Source: an archaeon
Lineage (GTDB): Archaea; Methanobacteriota_B; Thermococci; Methanofastidiosales; NM3
DNA length: 64,000 bases
Assembly (NCBI GenBank): GCA_004212155.1
Contig: RXIG01000004.1
Location: forward strand, 1 to 64,000
Reading direction: 5' to 3'
Below the pieces are notes generated by a model that was given only the letters and a program-made list of their open reading frames with translations, searched no databases and had not been told where the DNA came from. Positions 46,643 through 56,154 of the stretch are shown here, in pieces. The position numbers and the translations under genes are program-made. The first letter of the stretch is position 1; every line of letters begins with the position of its first letter.

Positions 46643-47103
46643 CTGCAGCTGCCCGGGCGCTTCCTGAGATAATGCTGATGATAGTCCTCTGCAGGATAGA
46701 ACGGGCCAGCGGCAACGATCTCAGTAACGACTCGTTTCGAGTAGCGCCCTGTCTTTTCAAGCGCGTGCTTGGAATCAAGGGCCTTTTTTCTTTGCGTATC
46801 GTTATGGTAAAAGATCGCTGAACGATACTGCGACCCAACGTCCGGGCCTTGACGATTTAATGTCGTGGGGTCATGAATGCGCCAGAATATATCTAATAAT
46901 TCATCATAGCTCACGATAGAAGGGTCGTAAGTGGCCTCAACAGCCTCTGCATGGCCCGTTCTTCCGCTACAAACATCCTTGTATGTCGGATCGGTGGTCA
47001 TACCGCCCGTATAGCCTGCAAGCGTTCGGACAACGCCAGATATCTCGTCAAACGCCGCCTGGACGCCCCAAAAGCATCCGGCGGCAAACGTAGCCTTCTC
47101 CAT
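46636..47103 (-). CDS. msrA: Peptide methionine sulfoxide reductase A
   Basis: ATFAAGCFWGVQAAFDEISGV; YTGGMTTDPTYKDVCSGRTGHAEAVE. Confidence 0.95.
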   Translation of the reverse strand: MEKATFAAGCFWGVQAAFDEISGVVRTLAGYTGGMTTDPTYKDVCSGRTGHAEAVEATYDPSIVSYDELLDIFWRIHDPTTLNRQGPDVGSQYRSAIFYHNDTQRKKALDSKHALEKTGRYSKRVVTEIVAAGPFYPAEDYHQHYLRKRPGSCSY

Positions 47104-47140
47104 GGTGCTTATATGGGCAGCATATTAATAATGGTGTGGT

Positions 47141-49150
47141 CTAGCGGACCTTGGCACCGGGTTCAATGTCAGATTCGACGGTAAGGAGACTTACCGAATC
47201 ACCTTTCTCCGCCGCAAGCAGCATCCCCTGGCTTTCTATACCAAAGAGCTTGGCCGGTTCGAGATTTGCAATCATGACTATCTTCTTTCCCTGTATGCTC
47301 TCAGGTGCATAGAACTCAGCAAGGCCTGCCACGAGCTGGCGTTTCTCATCGCCTATGTCAACGATGAGCTTGAGGAGCTTTTTTGACCCCTCAACGCGCT
47401 CGGCAGACTCCACGTATCCTACCCTGAAATCACATTTCGCAAAATCATCATATTGTATCATTGAAGATTCCTCCTTCTTTTGCGCCTGCTTCTTACCACT
47501 ATACCTCGTCTTCAAGGAACTGATGGTCTTGTCCTCAAGCTTCTTGAACAGCATCACAGGTGATGCTATGCGCTCACCGCCAGAAAACATGGGTCGTCGC
47601 GCCTGGTCCCATGGCGACGTGTGTACATCGCCTTGCGCCTTGAGCATGTTCCAGACCTTCTCGGCCGTTTCTGGGAGGTATGGTTCCATGGCTATGGCCA
47701 TCGTTGCGCACAGGTTGAGCGCGGTCTTGATCGTATGCGGCCGTCGAGATTCGTTCTTCCATGGTTCGTCTTCCTGGAAGAACTGATTGCCCATCCTGGC
47801 AAGTTTCATCAACAACTTCAGGCCGGACTTCAGGCGGGCCGAGCCGATGTCAGACGCCATCTGGTCAATGGTTGCACCCACCTCCTGGTAGAACGCTGTG
47901 TCACGCTCCTCATCGTCAACGTCCGGAACGACGCCACCGTAGTATTTGTTGACAAAGGTCAAAGCGCGGTAGATGAAGTTGCCCAGATTGCCGACGAGTT
48001 CCTCGTTGTTGCGTTTCTGGAAGTCCTCCCAGGTAAAGTCGACATCTGACTTTTCGGGGCGATTTATGTAGATGTAGTATCTCCATACGTCCACTGGTAT
48101 TGACGTATCTATGACGTCGTTTCCGAAGATGCCCCTGCCGCGGGATTTGGAGAACGCACCGCCTTCGTAGTTGAGGTATTCTGTGCTTGACAGCTGATGG
48201 ACAAGTATGTAGCCATCATCGGCTGCCATGAGCGTTGCAGGAAACATGATGGTATGGAACGGTACGTTGTCTTTTCCCATGAACTGGTAGAGGTCAACGT
48301 CTGGGTCTTTCCACCATCGTTTCCAGTCGTCATTGGTGCGGGCCGCATAATCCGCAGTGATGGAGATATAACCGATACATGCATCAAACCATACATAAAA
48401 AACCTTGTTGTCCCATCCTTCGAGCGGAACCTTCACCCCCCATTGGAGGTCTCTGGTGATGCATCGCGGCTCAAGCCCTTCATGGATCCAACCTAGTGAG
48501 AAGTTGCGCGCATTTGCAGACCAGTTCCTCTTGCCCGTAATCCATGGCTCGAGCTTGTCTGAGAGCTTGGGAAGGTCGAGGAAAAGGTGCCGAGAGGTAC
48601 GGATCGTTGCCGCAGACCCGCATATCGTACAGCACGGATCTATGAGCTCCTTTGCATCAAGAACCTTGCTGCAGTCCTCGCACTGGTCGCCTCGTGCGTT
48701 GTTGGATCCACAGTGTGGACACGTTCCCTCGACGAAGCGATCGGCTAGGAACTTCTCACATTTTGGACAGTATGTCTGTTCAAGGTCCTTTTCAAAGATG
48801 TATCCGTTGTTATATGCCTTGAGGAACAGGTCTTGCGTTATTTCATGGTGGTAGTGTGTCGACGTCCGTCCAAAGTAGTCAAACGAGATATTGAACCATT
48901 CATATATCTCCTTGTGCTTCTTGTAGTACTTGTCGCATATCTCTTGCGGGCTGAGCCCTTCCTTGAGGGCTATGGACTCCGTTGTCGTCCCATGCTCGTC
49001 TGTTCCACAGACATAGAGCACCTCGTTTTGAGTGTGTCGCTGATAGCGAGCGAAGACATCGGCCGAGAGCACTTGTATGATGTTACCCAAATGGGGTATG
49101 TTGTTAACGTACGGCAATGCACACGTGATTAGGATCTTTTTCTTGGTCAT
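47141..49150 (-). CDS. metG: Methionyl-tRNA synthetase with C-terminal tRNA-binding OB domain
   Basis: ILITCALPYVNNIPHLGNI; KMSKS region FSKSRGRGIF; C-terminal FAKCDFRVGYVESAERVEGSKKLLKLIVDIG. Confidence 0.95.
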   Translation of the reverse strand: MTKKKILITCALPYVNNIPHLGNIIQVLSADVFARYQRHTQNEVLYVCGTDEHGTTTESIALKEGLSPQEICDKYYKKHKEIYEWFNISFDYFGRTSTHYHHEITQDLFLKAYNNGYIFEKDLEQTYCPKCEKFLADRFVEGTCPHCGSNNARGDQCEDCSKVLDAKELIDPCCTICGSAATIRTSRHLFLDLPKLSDKLEPWITGKRNWSANARNFSLGWIHEGLEPRCITRDLQWGVKVPLEGWDNKVFYVWFDACIGYISITADYAARTNDDWKRWWKDPDVDLYQFMGKDNVPFHTIMFPATLMAADDGYILVHQLSSTEYLNYEGGAFSKSRGRGIFGNDVIDTSIPVDVWRYYIYINRPEKSDVDFTWEDFQKRNNEELVGNLGNFIYRALTFVNKYYGGVVPDVDDEERDTAFYQEVGATIDQMASDIGSARLKSGLKLLMKLARMGNQFFQEDEPWKNESRRPHTIKTALNLCATMAIAMEPYLPETAEKVWNMLKAQGDVHTSPWDQARRPMFSGGERIASPVMLFKKLEDKTISSLKTRYSGKKQAQKKEESSMIQYDDFAKCDFRVGYVESAERVEGSKKLLKLIVDIGDEKRQLVAGLAEFYAPESIQGKKIVMIANLEPAKLFGIESQGMLLAAEKGDSVSLLTVESDIEPGAKVR

Positions 49151-49239
49151 TGTCACACCTCTACCACGTAGAAACGATATCACCCACATGCGAAGTTATA
49201 TTTAAATAGTTTCGGTTTTAGTAGGGGGTTAGTGATGGC

Positions 49240-50496
49240 ATGCTGATACAAGGAGGACTCGTCTATACAAACGGTGCGTTTGTCAAACGCGACATAGAGA
49301 TCGAAGGGGGCGTTATACGTTCATTGGGCACAGGCCTTGAGGGTAATGACGTCTTTGACGCCCGAGGCTTTGTGATCGTGCCTGGATTCGTCAATGCCCA
49401 TACACACCTTTCAATGTCGCTTCTTCGGGGAGCAGGCGACGACATGCCACTGCATTCATGGCTCAATGACCGCATCTGGCCCCTTGAGGCATCGCTTTCC
49501 TACGATGACTGTTACTGGGGGTCGCTTTTCGGTATAGTGGAGATGCTCAAGACGGGCACGACGTGCTTCAACGACATGTACTTCCACATGGATGCCACAA
49601 CCCGTGCGGTGAGGGAAACGGGGATACGTGCCGCGATCACGCATGCGGTGATAGACCTCGGTGACGAGAAGAAGGCGCAAACCGAGCTTCAGGAGTCGTC
49701 CAGGATACACCGCATGTGTAGGGACGAAAAACGTATCTCATACATGATGGGCCCTCATGCGCCGTACACATGTTCTGAGGCGTTCCTTTTACAGATCAAG
49801 GAATATGCGCGCGCCCATGGCATCAAGACCCATATACACCTCTCCGAGACAAGAAAAGAGGTCGAGGACATGGAACAGGAGCGCAGTGTGACACCGGTAG
49901 GGTATCTCGATTCCCTTTCGTTCCTCGATGAGGATACTATCTGTGCTCATGGCGTCCATTTAACGCCCGAAGACATCAAGCTCATCTCTTCTCGCGGATG
50001 CAGCATCGTGCATTGCCCCCAGTCGAATCTCAAGCTCTCTTCCGGCATCGCGCCGCTGCCACAGCTGCTTGACGCCCCGATCGACATTGCACTCGGCACC
50101 GATGGTGCCGCTTCGAACAATAGCCTCAACATGATCCAGGAAACAAAGTGCATGGCGCTCATACACAAGTTGCAGGGCGCAACAGAGGTGCCCGCATCGA
50201 CAGCATTTTCCATTGCGACACGGGGCGGTGGCAAGGCGCTCGGACTGCCAGTGGGCGAGCTCACACCCGGTTATAATGCTGATATGGTGTTCATTGATGC
50301 ATCGCATTTTTCCATGCGACCATCCCATTCCTTGATTTCCAATCTTGTCTACTCCCTGCAGGAAGAGGCCATCCGTCATGTCATGGTGGATGGAACGTTC
50401 GTGCTCAGGGATCGGGAACTTACCATGGTCGACGAGACGTCGATAATCGAGAAGGCATGCGAACATGCCAATGCCCTCGTGGAGCTGATAGAATGA
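49240..50496 (+). CDS. Amidohydrolase, 5'-deoxyadenosine/MTA/SAH deaminase family
   Basis: FVNAHTHLSMSLLRGAGDDMPLHSWL; THIHLSET; CAHGVHLTPEDI; GTDGAASNNSLNM. Confidence 0.85.
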   Translation: MLIQGGLVYTNGAFVKRDIEIEGGVIRSLGTGLEGNDVFDARGFVIVPGFVNAHTHLSMSLLRGAGDDMPLHSWLNDRIWPLEASLSYDDCYWGSLFGIVEMLKTGTTCFNDMYFHMDATTRAVRETGIRAAITHAVIDLGDEKKAQTELQESSRIHRMCRDEKRISYMMGPHAPYTCSEAFLLQIKEYARAHGIKTHIHLSETRKEVEDMEQERSVTPVGYLDSLSFLDEDTICAHGVHLTPEDIKLISSRGCSIVHCPQSNLKLSSGIAPLPQLLDAPIDIALGTDGAASNNSLNMIQETKCMALIHKLQGATEVPASTAFSIATRGGGKALGLPVGELTPGYNADMVFIDASHFSMRPSHSLISNLVYSLQEEAIRHVMVDGTFVLRDRELTMVDETSIIEKACEHANALVELIE

Positions 50497-51221
50497 AGAT
50501 CCTCGTGACAAACGACGACGGGGTCCATAGCCCCGCTCTTGTCTATCTTCGTGACGAACTTGAACAGTTCGGCGACGTCACCATCGTCGCCCCGGAACGC
50601 GAGGCATCGGCCTCGTCACATGCAATCACCGTGCACCACCCATTGCGCCTCTACGAGTGTACGCTCTTTGATGGGTCGCGCGGATGGGCCGTATCAGGGA
50701 CACCCGCCGACAGCGTCGTGCTTGGCATCTTGAAGTTTGGAACGCCCGATCTCATCATATCAGGCATCAATCCCGGCGCAAACCTCGGCGACGACGTAAC
50801 ATACTCTGGGACGGTGGGTGCCGCATTCGAGGCAGCTCTCTATGATATCAACGCCATTGCAGTCTCGGTCATCGATGTCGAGGAACCGGACTACGCAGAG
50901 GCCGCACGTCAGACCGCCGATGTCGTACGCATGAGCGAACAGCTTCCTAACCCATTCCTTCTCAACGTGAACATACCGCCACATCACAACGGCAAGCGCC
51001 GTATCACCACGCTTGGACGGCGGCTATGGTCAAACAATGTCCAAGAGCGCATCGACCCGCGCAACAAACCGTATTATTGGATATCGGGCGAGCCAAAGGA
51101 GACCTATGATGAGGGCACCGACATCCACGCCACCAATCACGGCTTCATATCGGTGACGCCCCTGAAGCTCGACCTTACGGACTCGTCGATGATCGAACGT
51201 CTCAGGGCATTGCTCGAATGA
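50493..51221 (+). CDS. surE: 5'-nucleotidase SurE
   Basis: MKILVTNDDGVHSPALVYL; ISGINPGANLGDDVTYSGTVGAA; ATG overlaps the deaminase stop (ATGA). Confidence 0.95.
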   Translation: MKILVTNDDGVHSPALVYLRDELEQFGDVTIVAPEREASASSHAITVHHPLRLYECTLFDGSRGWAVSGTPADSVVLGILKFGTPDLIISGINPGANLGDDVTYSGTVGAAFEAALYDINAIAVSVIDVEEPDYAEAARQTADVVRMSEQLPNPFLLNVNIPPHHNGKRRITTLGRRLWSNNVQERIDPRNKPYYWISGEPKETYDEGTDIHATNHGFISVTPLKLDLTDSSMIERLRALLE

Positions 51222-51278
51222 ATGCACCATTCATCCTACCGGGCCGGCAAAACCAAAAAGCTTATAATCTATGAATAG

Positions 51279-52568
51279 ATGCACAAGATAGGTGTTTTCA
51301 TGCTTGATATCCGCCTTTTTAGAGAATCACCTGAAGTTGTCATACAAAATCTTACGAAGCGCGGCATGGACACGTCAAAGGTCCAGGAGATAATCGACCT
51401 CGACAAGCTGCGCCGCGAGAAGATCACTTCCGTGAACACGCTCAAAAAGGAGCGTAACGACGTTGCAATACGCATCAGGGATCTCAAATCCGAAGGCAAG
51501 GAGATACAGGACGAGATCGACAGGATGCGTACGATAAACGACGATATCGACCGCCTCGACCAGGAGATACAACATGTCGAGTCCTCTCTTGACACGTTGC
51601 TGATGCGCATGCCAAACATTCTTCACGAATCGGTGCCCGTGGGTGAGGAGAACGTGACGATGCGCGAATGGGGCAAGCGCGATCATCTGGGATTCCCTGC
51701 CAAGGGACATACCGAGGTGCTCCAGGCACTGGGGAAGGTCGACATCGAACGTGCAGCGAAGATCGCTGGATCGCGATTTTACTTTCTAAAAGACGAACTC
51801 GTCATGCTCGACTACGCGCTGATGCGGTTCTCTCTCGACTACATGGCTGAGCATGGCTATACGCTGATCGAGCCCCCGTATATGATGAAGCGCCTCCCTT
51901 ACGAGGGCGTGACGGACCTTGGTGACTTTGGCGATGTCATGTACAAGGTGGAGGATGAGGACCTCTATCTCATTGCAACTTCCGAACATCCAATGGCCGC
52001 AATGTACATGGACGAGATATTCGAAAGTGACGACTTGCCGCTCAAGATGGCTGGCATAAGCCCATGTTTCAGGAAGGAGGCCGGCAGCCATGGAAAGGAC
52101 ACAAAGGGCATCTTTCGCGTTCATCAGTTCAACAAGGTCGAACAGTTCATCTTCTGCCGGCCCGATGAATCGTGGAACTACCTCGAAGAGCTTATCGGCA
52201 ACGCGGAGGATCTCTACCGGCGCCTGGAGATACCTTATCGTATCGTGAACATATGCACGGGCGACATTGGCACGGTGGCAGCGAAGAAGTACGACCTCGA
52301 GGCATGGATGCCGGCCCAATGCACATACCGCGAGCTCGTTTCATGCTCCAACTGCACAGACTACCAGGCGCGAAGGCTCAATGTACGCTATCGCACAAAG
52401 GACGGGAACGTGATGTGCCATACGCTCAACTCCACTGCGATTGCCACGACGCGTACCCTCGTTGCACTCGTTGAGAACTACCAGAACGAGGATGGTTCAA
52501 TCACCATACCGCAGGTATTGCGCCCATATGTGGGCAACAGGAAAGAGATCTGCGTGGGCGAGTCGTAA
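51279..52568 (+). CDS. serS: Seryl-tRNA synthetase (common/bacterial-type)
   Basis: MLDIRLFRESPEVVIQNLTKRG; GISPCFRKEAGSHGKDTKGIFRVHQFNKVEQF; LNSTAIATTRTLVALVENYQNEDGSI. Confidence 0.95.
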   Translation: MHKIGVFMLDIRLFRESPEVVIQNLTKRGMDTSKVQEIIDLDKLRREKITSVNTLKKERNDVAIRIRDLKSEGKEIQDEIDRMRTINDDIDRLDQEIQHVESSLDTLLMRMPNILHESVPVGEENVTMREWGKRDHLGFPAKGHTEVLQALGKVDIERAAKIAGSRFYFLKDELVMLDYALMRFSLDYMAEHGYTLIEPPYMMKRLPYEGVTDLGDFGDVMYKVEDEDLYLIATSEHPMAAMYMDEIFESDDLPLKMAGISPCFRKEAGSHGKDTKGIFRVHQFNKVEQFIFCRPDESWNYLEELIGNAEDLYRRLEIPYRIVNICTGDIGTVAAKKYDLEAWMPAQCTYRELVSCSNCTDYQARRLNVRYRTKDGNVMCHTLNSTAIATTRTLVALVENYQNEDGSITIPQVLRPYVGNRKEICVGES

Positions 52569-53444
52569 ATGTATGGTGGCCACATCACCGACAATCATAT
52601 GCACATCGACCCGCTCCACGGAATTGGCATCGATGCAGTGAGACAGTTCGTGCGCGCAGGCGGCACCCACCTCATACTCGTCGGTAAGACCGCATGGGAC
52701 TGGGATATTGATGCCACCACTGTCGATGACTTCAGAAATGCGTATCTTCGTACCATCGAGCTCGCCGGACGAATCAACGAATCGACCGAGGCGACGGCAT
52801 ATCCCGTAGTGGGCTACCATCCTTCCGAGTTCGTACGGTTGGCTGACGCTCACGGGATAGCGTATGCATACGAGGTGGGCATCGAACTCATCGATATCTG
52901 GGAATCGCTCTATGAAGATGACCTCATCGTTGGCATCGGCGAAGTTGGCCGCCCTCACTTCGATGTGCCATGCGATGTGCTCGACGCTGCCAACGATTTG
53001 TTATTTGAATACTTGAAGACAGCCTTACGCATGGATTGTCCCCTACAGCTGCATACCGAGCACTTCACGGCAGCGTCGTTCGAGAAGCTAGGAGAGCTAG
53101 TGAAAAAAGCAGGTTCTCCACGCAAGGTGATCAAACATTTCAGTCCCCCCCTGCCCGATATTGCACTGGACAATGGTGTGACTGCATCGATCGTTGCTTC
53201 AAGGGATGCCATCAGGGATGCGCTTGCTCGCTCGAAGACATTTTTCATGGAGACGGACTACATCGATGATGCGTCGCGCCCCGGTGCGGTGCTTGGCCCC
53301 AAGACGGTGCCGCGAAGAACCCTCCATCTTCTTGAGCAACAGGCGATGTCAGAAGAGGACGCGCACCATATACACGAGGATCTCGTCTCAAAAACATATG
53401 GTGTCGATATGGACACCAAACCTGTCTACGAAAATGTTAAGTAA
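52569..53444 (+). CDS. TatD-related metal-dependent hydrolase (archaeal group)
   Basis: ITDNHMHIDPLHGIGIDAVRQF; GIGEVGRPHFDV; LQLHTEHFT; FFMETDYIDD. Confidence 0.8.
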   Translation: MYGGHITDNHMHIDPLHGIGIDAVRQFVRAGGTHLILVGKTAWDWDIDATTVDDFRNAYLRTIELAGRINESTEATAYPVVGYHPSEFVRLADAHGIAYAYEVGIELIDIWESLYEDDLIVGIGEVGRPHFDVPCDVLDAANDLLFEYLKTALRMDCPLQLHTEHFTAASFEKLGELVKKAGSPRKVIKHFSPPLPDIALDNGVTASIVASRDAIRDALARSKTFFMETDYIDDASRPGAVLGPKTVPRRTLHLLEQQAMSEEDAHHIHEDLVSKTYGVDMDTKPVYENVK

Positions 53445-53472
53445 TCAACGATGAGATTATGGGTGTGATAGT

Positions 53473-54201
53473 GTGGCAGCGCGAAAATTGAGGGTAAAGG
53501 ACGTGGTGTATGGTTCCATTCTCCCCCGGGAGCGTGGCACGCCCAGGATTCGCACCAATTTTGGTGAACACGAGGAAGTGCGTCTATGCGGCACCGTGCT
53601 CAATACGTTCATCAATGACGAAGGCACATATGGGAATCTCGTGATCGACGATGGATCCGCTAGCATCGTAGCGAAGTTCTGGCGCGGCGATGTTAATCGT
53701 GTTAAGGAAACCGCTCTCGGGGACATCCTCGATGTCGTCGCCACCGTCGGCGAGTACAACAACGAGATCTACGTACAACCATCCTCGATTTTCACTACAG
53801 ACCTTCATGCATGGATCTATTTTCAGCTCAGCGTCGCATCCGAGATACGACGTCTCGACGAGCAAGGGAATTGGAAACGCGTCGAGGAGCGTTCATCGGA
53901 TGAGGGCCCATCATCGTTTGACCAGTATCAGGACACACAAGACCAGCGGCAGTGGTCAAACGAGACATCCAGTGCATCGTCGACAGGCGAGGAGGTTGAC
54001 TCGTTTGAGGAGGATACCATTATCTTTGACGACGACGAGATCACGCGCACTGTCCTTGAATCCCTTGGCGAGGAGGGTAGCACCAAGGACGAGATCGTCG
54101 AGAAGACCGATTTGGATGACATCGACGTCATGCTCGCGCTACGGGAACTGATGGAGTCCGGCGATATCTTCGAGGTCGACGGCACCTACAAGAAGCTTTG
54201 A
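53473..54201 (+). CDS. RPA-associated OB-fold protein
   Basis: VRLCGTVLNTFINDEGTYGNLVIDDGSASIVAKFWRGD: OB-fold; C-terminal winged-helix-like TVLESLGEEGSTKDEIVEKTDLDDIDVMLALRELMESGDI. Confidence 0.65.
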   Translation: MAARKLRVKDVVYGSILPRERGTPRIRTNFGEHEEVRLCGTVLNTFINDEGTYGNLVIDDGSASIVAKFWRGDVNRVKETALGDILDVVATVGEYNNEIYVQPSSIFTTDLHAWIYFQLSVASEIRRLDEQGNWKRVEERSSDEGPSSFDQYQDTQDQRQWSNETSSASSTGEEVDSFEEDTIIFDDDEITRTVLESLGEEGSTKDEIVEKTDLDDIDVMLALRELMESGDIFEVDGTYKKL

Positions 54202-54782
54202 CCATTGACATCCCTGTCTATGCGATTGAGCAAGAGCACGATGCAGTGTGAAGCATGGAGTACTCGTGGAGAGACGGAGACGCGTAGCGGTGCATCATGT
54301 AGCAACTTCTCTTCTTCCGGTTCGAATCCTATATGGTCGCCGAGCACGAAGCAGGGGTCTGATGGAAGCGTGCAGCTGGGCATATCATCTCCATTTTCGT
54401 CAAGGACAACAAGCCGTTCCATGTTCTCCCCCACGATGTCCTTGAACGACGCATCGGAGACATAGATGCCAGGCGTTGATTCGACCTCCCTCCCAGGTTC
54501 GTATGCACGTAATGCCTTTTGTAGTAATATGGCGGTGCTTCGCTCGTCTGGCGAGAGGTACCGTACCTTATCGCCTTTAACGCGGATGGTGCGGGGCGGC
54601 GTAGGGGGGCCTTCGAGGCACAAAATGACTTCTACATCAGTACGTATGTCATGAGAGAGCAAGAGTGAGGAGGTAAGGCATCGGCACATCACATCCATCC
54701 TTCCACCAGAGCCCGGCAGGTCTTTGAGTAGGAAGTCGGGGCTCGAGTGCGCTTTGTTCCCCTTGATGACGATCGTTATCAT
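54186..54782 (-). CDS. trmY: tRNA (pseudouridine54-N1)-methyltransferase
   Basis: MITIVIKGNKAHSSPDFLLKDLPGSGGRMDVMCRCLTSSLLLSHDIRTDVEV...LGDHIGFEPEEEKLL. Confidence 0.85.
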   Translation of the reverse strand: MITIVIKGNKAHSSPDFLLKDLPGSGGRMDVMCRCLTSSLLLSHDIRTDVEVILCLEGPPTPPRTIRVKGDKVRYLSPDERSTAILLQKALRAYEPGREVESTPGIYVSDASFKDIVGENMERLVVLDENGDDMPSCTLPSDPCFVLGDHIGFEPEEEKLLHDAPLRVSVSPRVLHASHCIVLLLNRIDRDVNGQSFL

Positions 54783-55246
54783 GGTATGATTTTTTCCCCG
54801 ATGTTATTATTTTTTTGCATTGCGATACAGTCTCGAGGCTTTGCACATAACGCCGTATCTTTTCATGTGCATTCGTACGCAGCGCCAAGCGGCATGCGCA
54901 CCTGATGCTTGCTGGCATCCTCCATCCCCCTTCAAGCGCATGGGGGAATGCTTTTTTTCTGTATGTTGTATGTTACGTTCACGTTAGCGTTGTCAACACT
55001 GCCGTCCCCGGCGACAAACAGTCCCCTGCGGACGCACATCCCGCAACGCCACCCGCAGGTGCGATACGCGTACACGACAGTTACTGGGATAAGAACACAT
55101 ATAGTGGATATGCAAGGAATAGTCTATAACAATTGGGGAAAAGGGCCATAGCTTCATGTTTGGCCTGTTGGGCCTTAATGTTCAAGTTATCTTTATGTGC
55201 AAAGCCCAGTCTCGAACAACGTTTATAAAAGAAACCAGAATTAAAT

Positions 55247-55768
55247 ATGTACATGCGTGGACTCTATATCGGAAGATTCCAGCCATTTCATCTGGGACAC
55301 CTTGAAGTGGTCAGAACGATCATGGAAAAGGTCGATGAGCTCATCATCGTCATTGGCAGTGCACAATACTCGCATACTCACCGCAATCCGTTCACTGCAG
55401 GGGAACGATACGAGATGATACGCTCCGCACTCATCGAAGAGGGCATATCCTGCTCCCGATTCATGATCGTGACAGTGGAGGACATCAATAAACACCCCCT
55501 GTGGGTGGCGCATGTCAGAAGCATGGTGCCGACGTTTGATGTCGTCTTCACCAACGAGCCCCTCAACGCGCGCCTCTTCGAAGAGGCCGGCTGCAAGGTG
55601 GAGGGAGTGCCCCTATTCTCACGGGCAATGTATTCATCAACGCGCGTTCGAGAGGAGTGCATCACGTCACATGAGTGGTCTTCGCTTGTTCCAAGTGCTG
55701 TGTCAGAGGTCATAAAACGCATCGATGGCGTGACCCGCCTCTGTCAGATACATAGTAGTGATTCGTAA
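55247..55768 (+). CDS. nadM: Nicotinamide-nucleotide adenylyltransferase (archaeal NadM)
   Basis: MRGLYIGRFQPFHLGHLEVVRTIMEKVDELIIVIGSAQYSHTHRNPFTAGERYEMI. Confidence 0.93.
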   Translation: MYMRGLYIGRFQPFHLGHLEVVRTIMEKVDELIIVIGSAQYSHTHRNPFTAGERYEMIRSALIEEGISCSRFMIVTVEDINKHPLWVAHVRSMVPTFDVVFTNEPLNARLFEEAGCKVEGVPLFSRAMYSSTRVREECITSHEWSSLVPSAVSEVIKRIDGVTRLCQIHSSDS

Positions 55769-55824
55769 AATCTGTGCTAAGCGAAACCTTTTTATTATTA
55801 TAATAATAGTATATATCAAGTGGA

Positions 55825-56100
55825 GTGATATTGATGAACAACATTATCAAGAAAGGCTTAGACCGTGCCGATACAACGTATGAGGTCTCAGTGGTCATCG
55901 ACAATGCAGAAAAGGACGTACTCGATGTGTTCTCGCCTGCAAACGTGTCGCTGAAGACCACCCATACGCCGCATGGCATCTATGTCCACATCAGTGGCGA
56001 TGCGATAGAGGTCATGGAAGCAGAAGTCGGCCTCTACGAGCTTTTAGTGTCTACCTACGACCTTGACACGGATTGCGGCCTGGCACATTCGAAGGCTTAA
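55825..56100 (+). CDS. Probable KEOPS subunit Pcc1-like small protein
   Basis: 91 aa; size and pattern (VFSPANVSLKTTHTPHGIYVHISGDAIEVMEAEVGLYELLV) fit Pcc1; weak by-eye call. Confidence 0.45.
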   Translation: MILMNNIIKKGLDRADTTYEVSVVIDNAEKDVLDVFSPANVSLKTTHTPHGIYVHISGDAIEVMEAEVGLYELLVSTYDLDTDCGLAHSKA

Positions 56101-56154
56101 TCCTTTTTCTTTCCTTACCCTATTACTTTTATAGGATGCCGACTGCATACGTTC

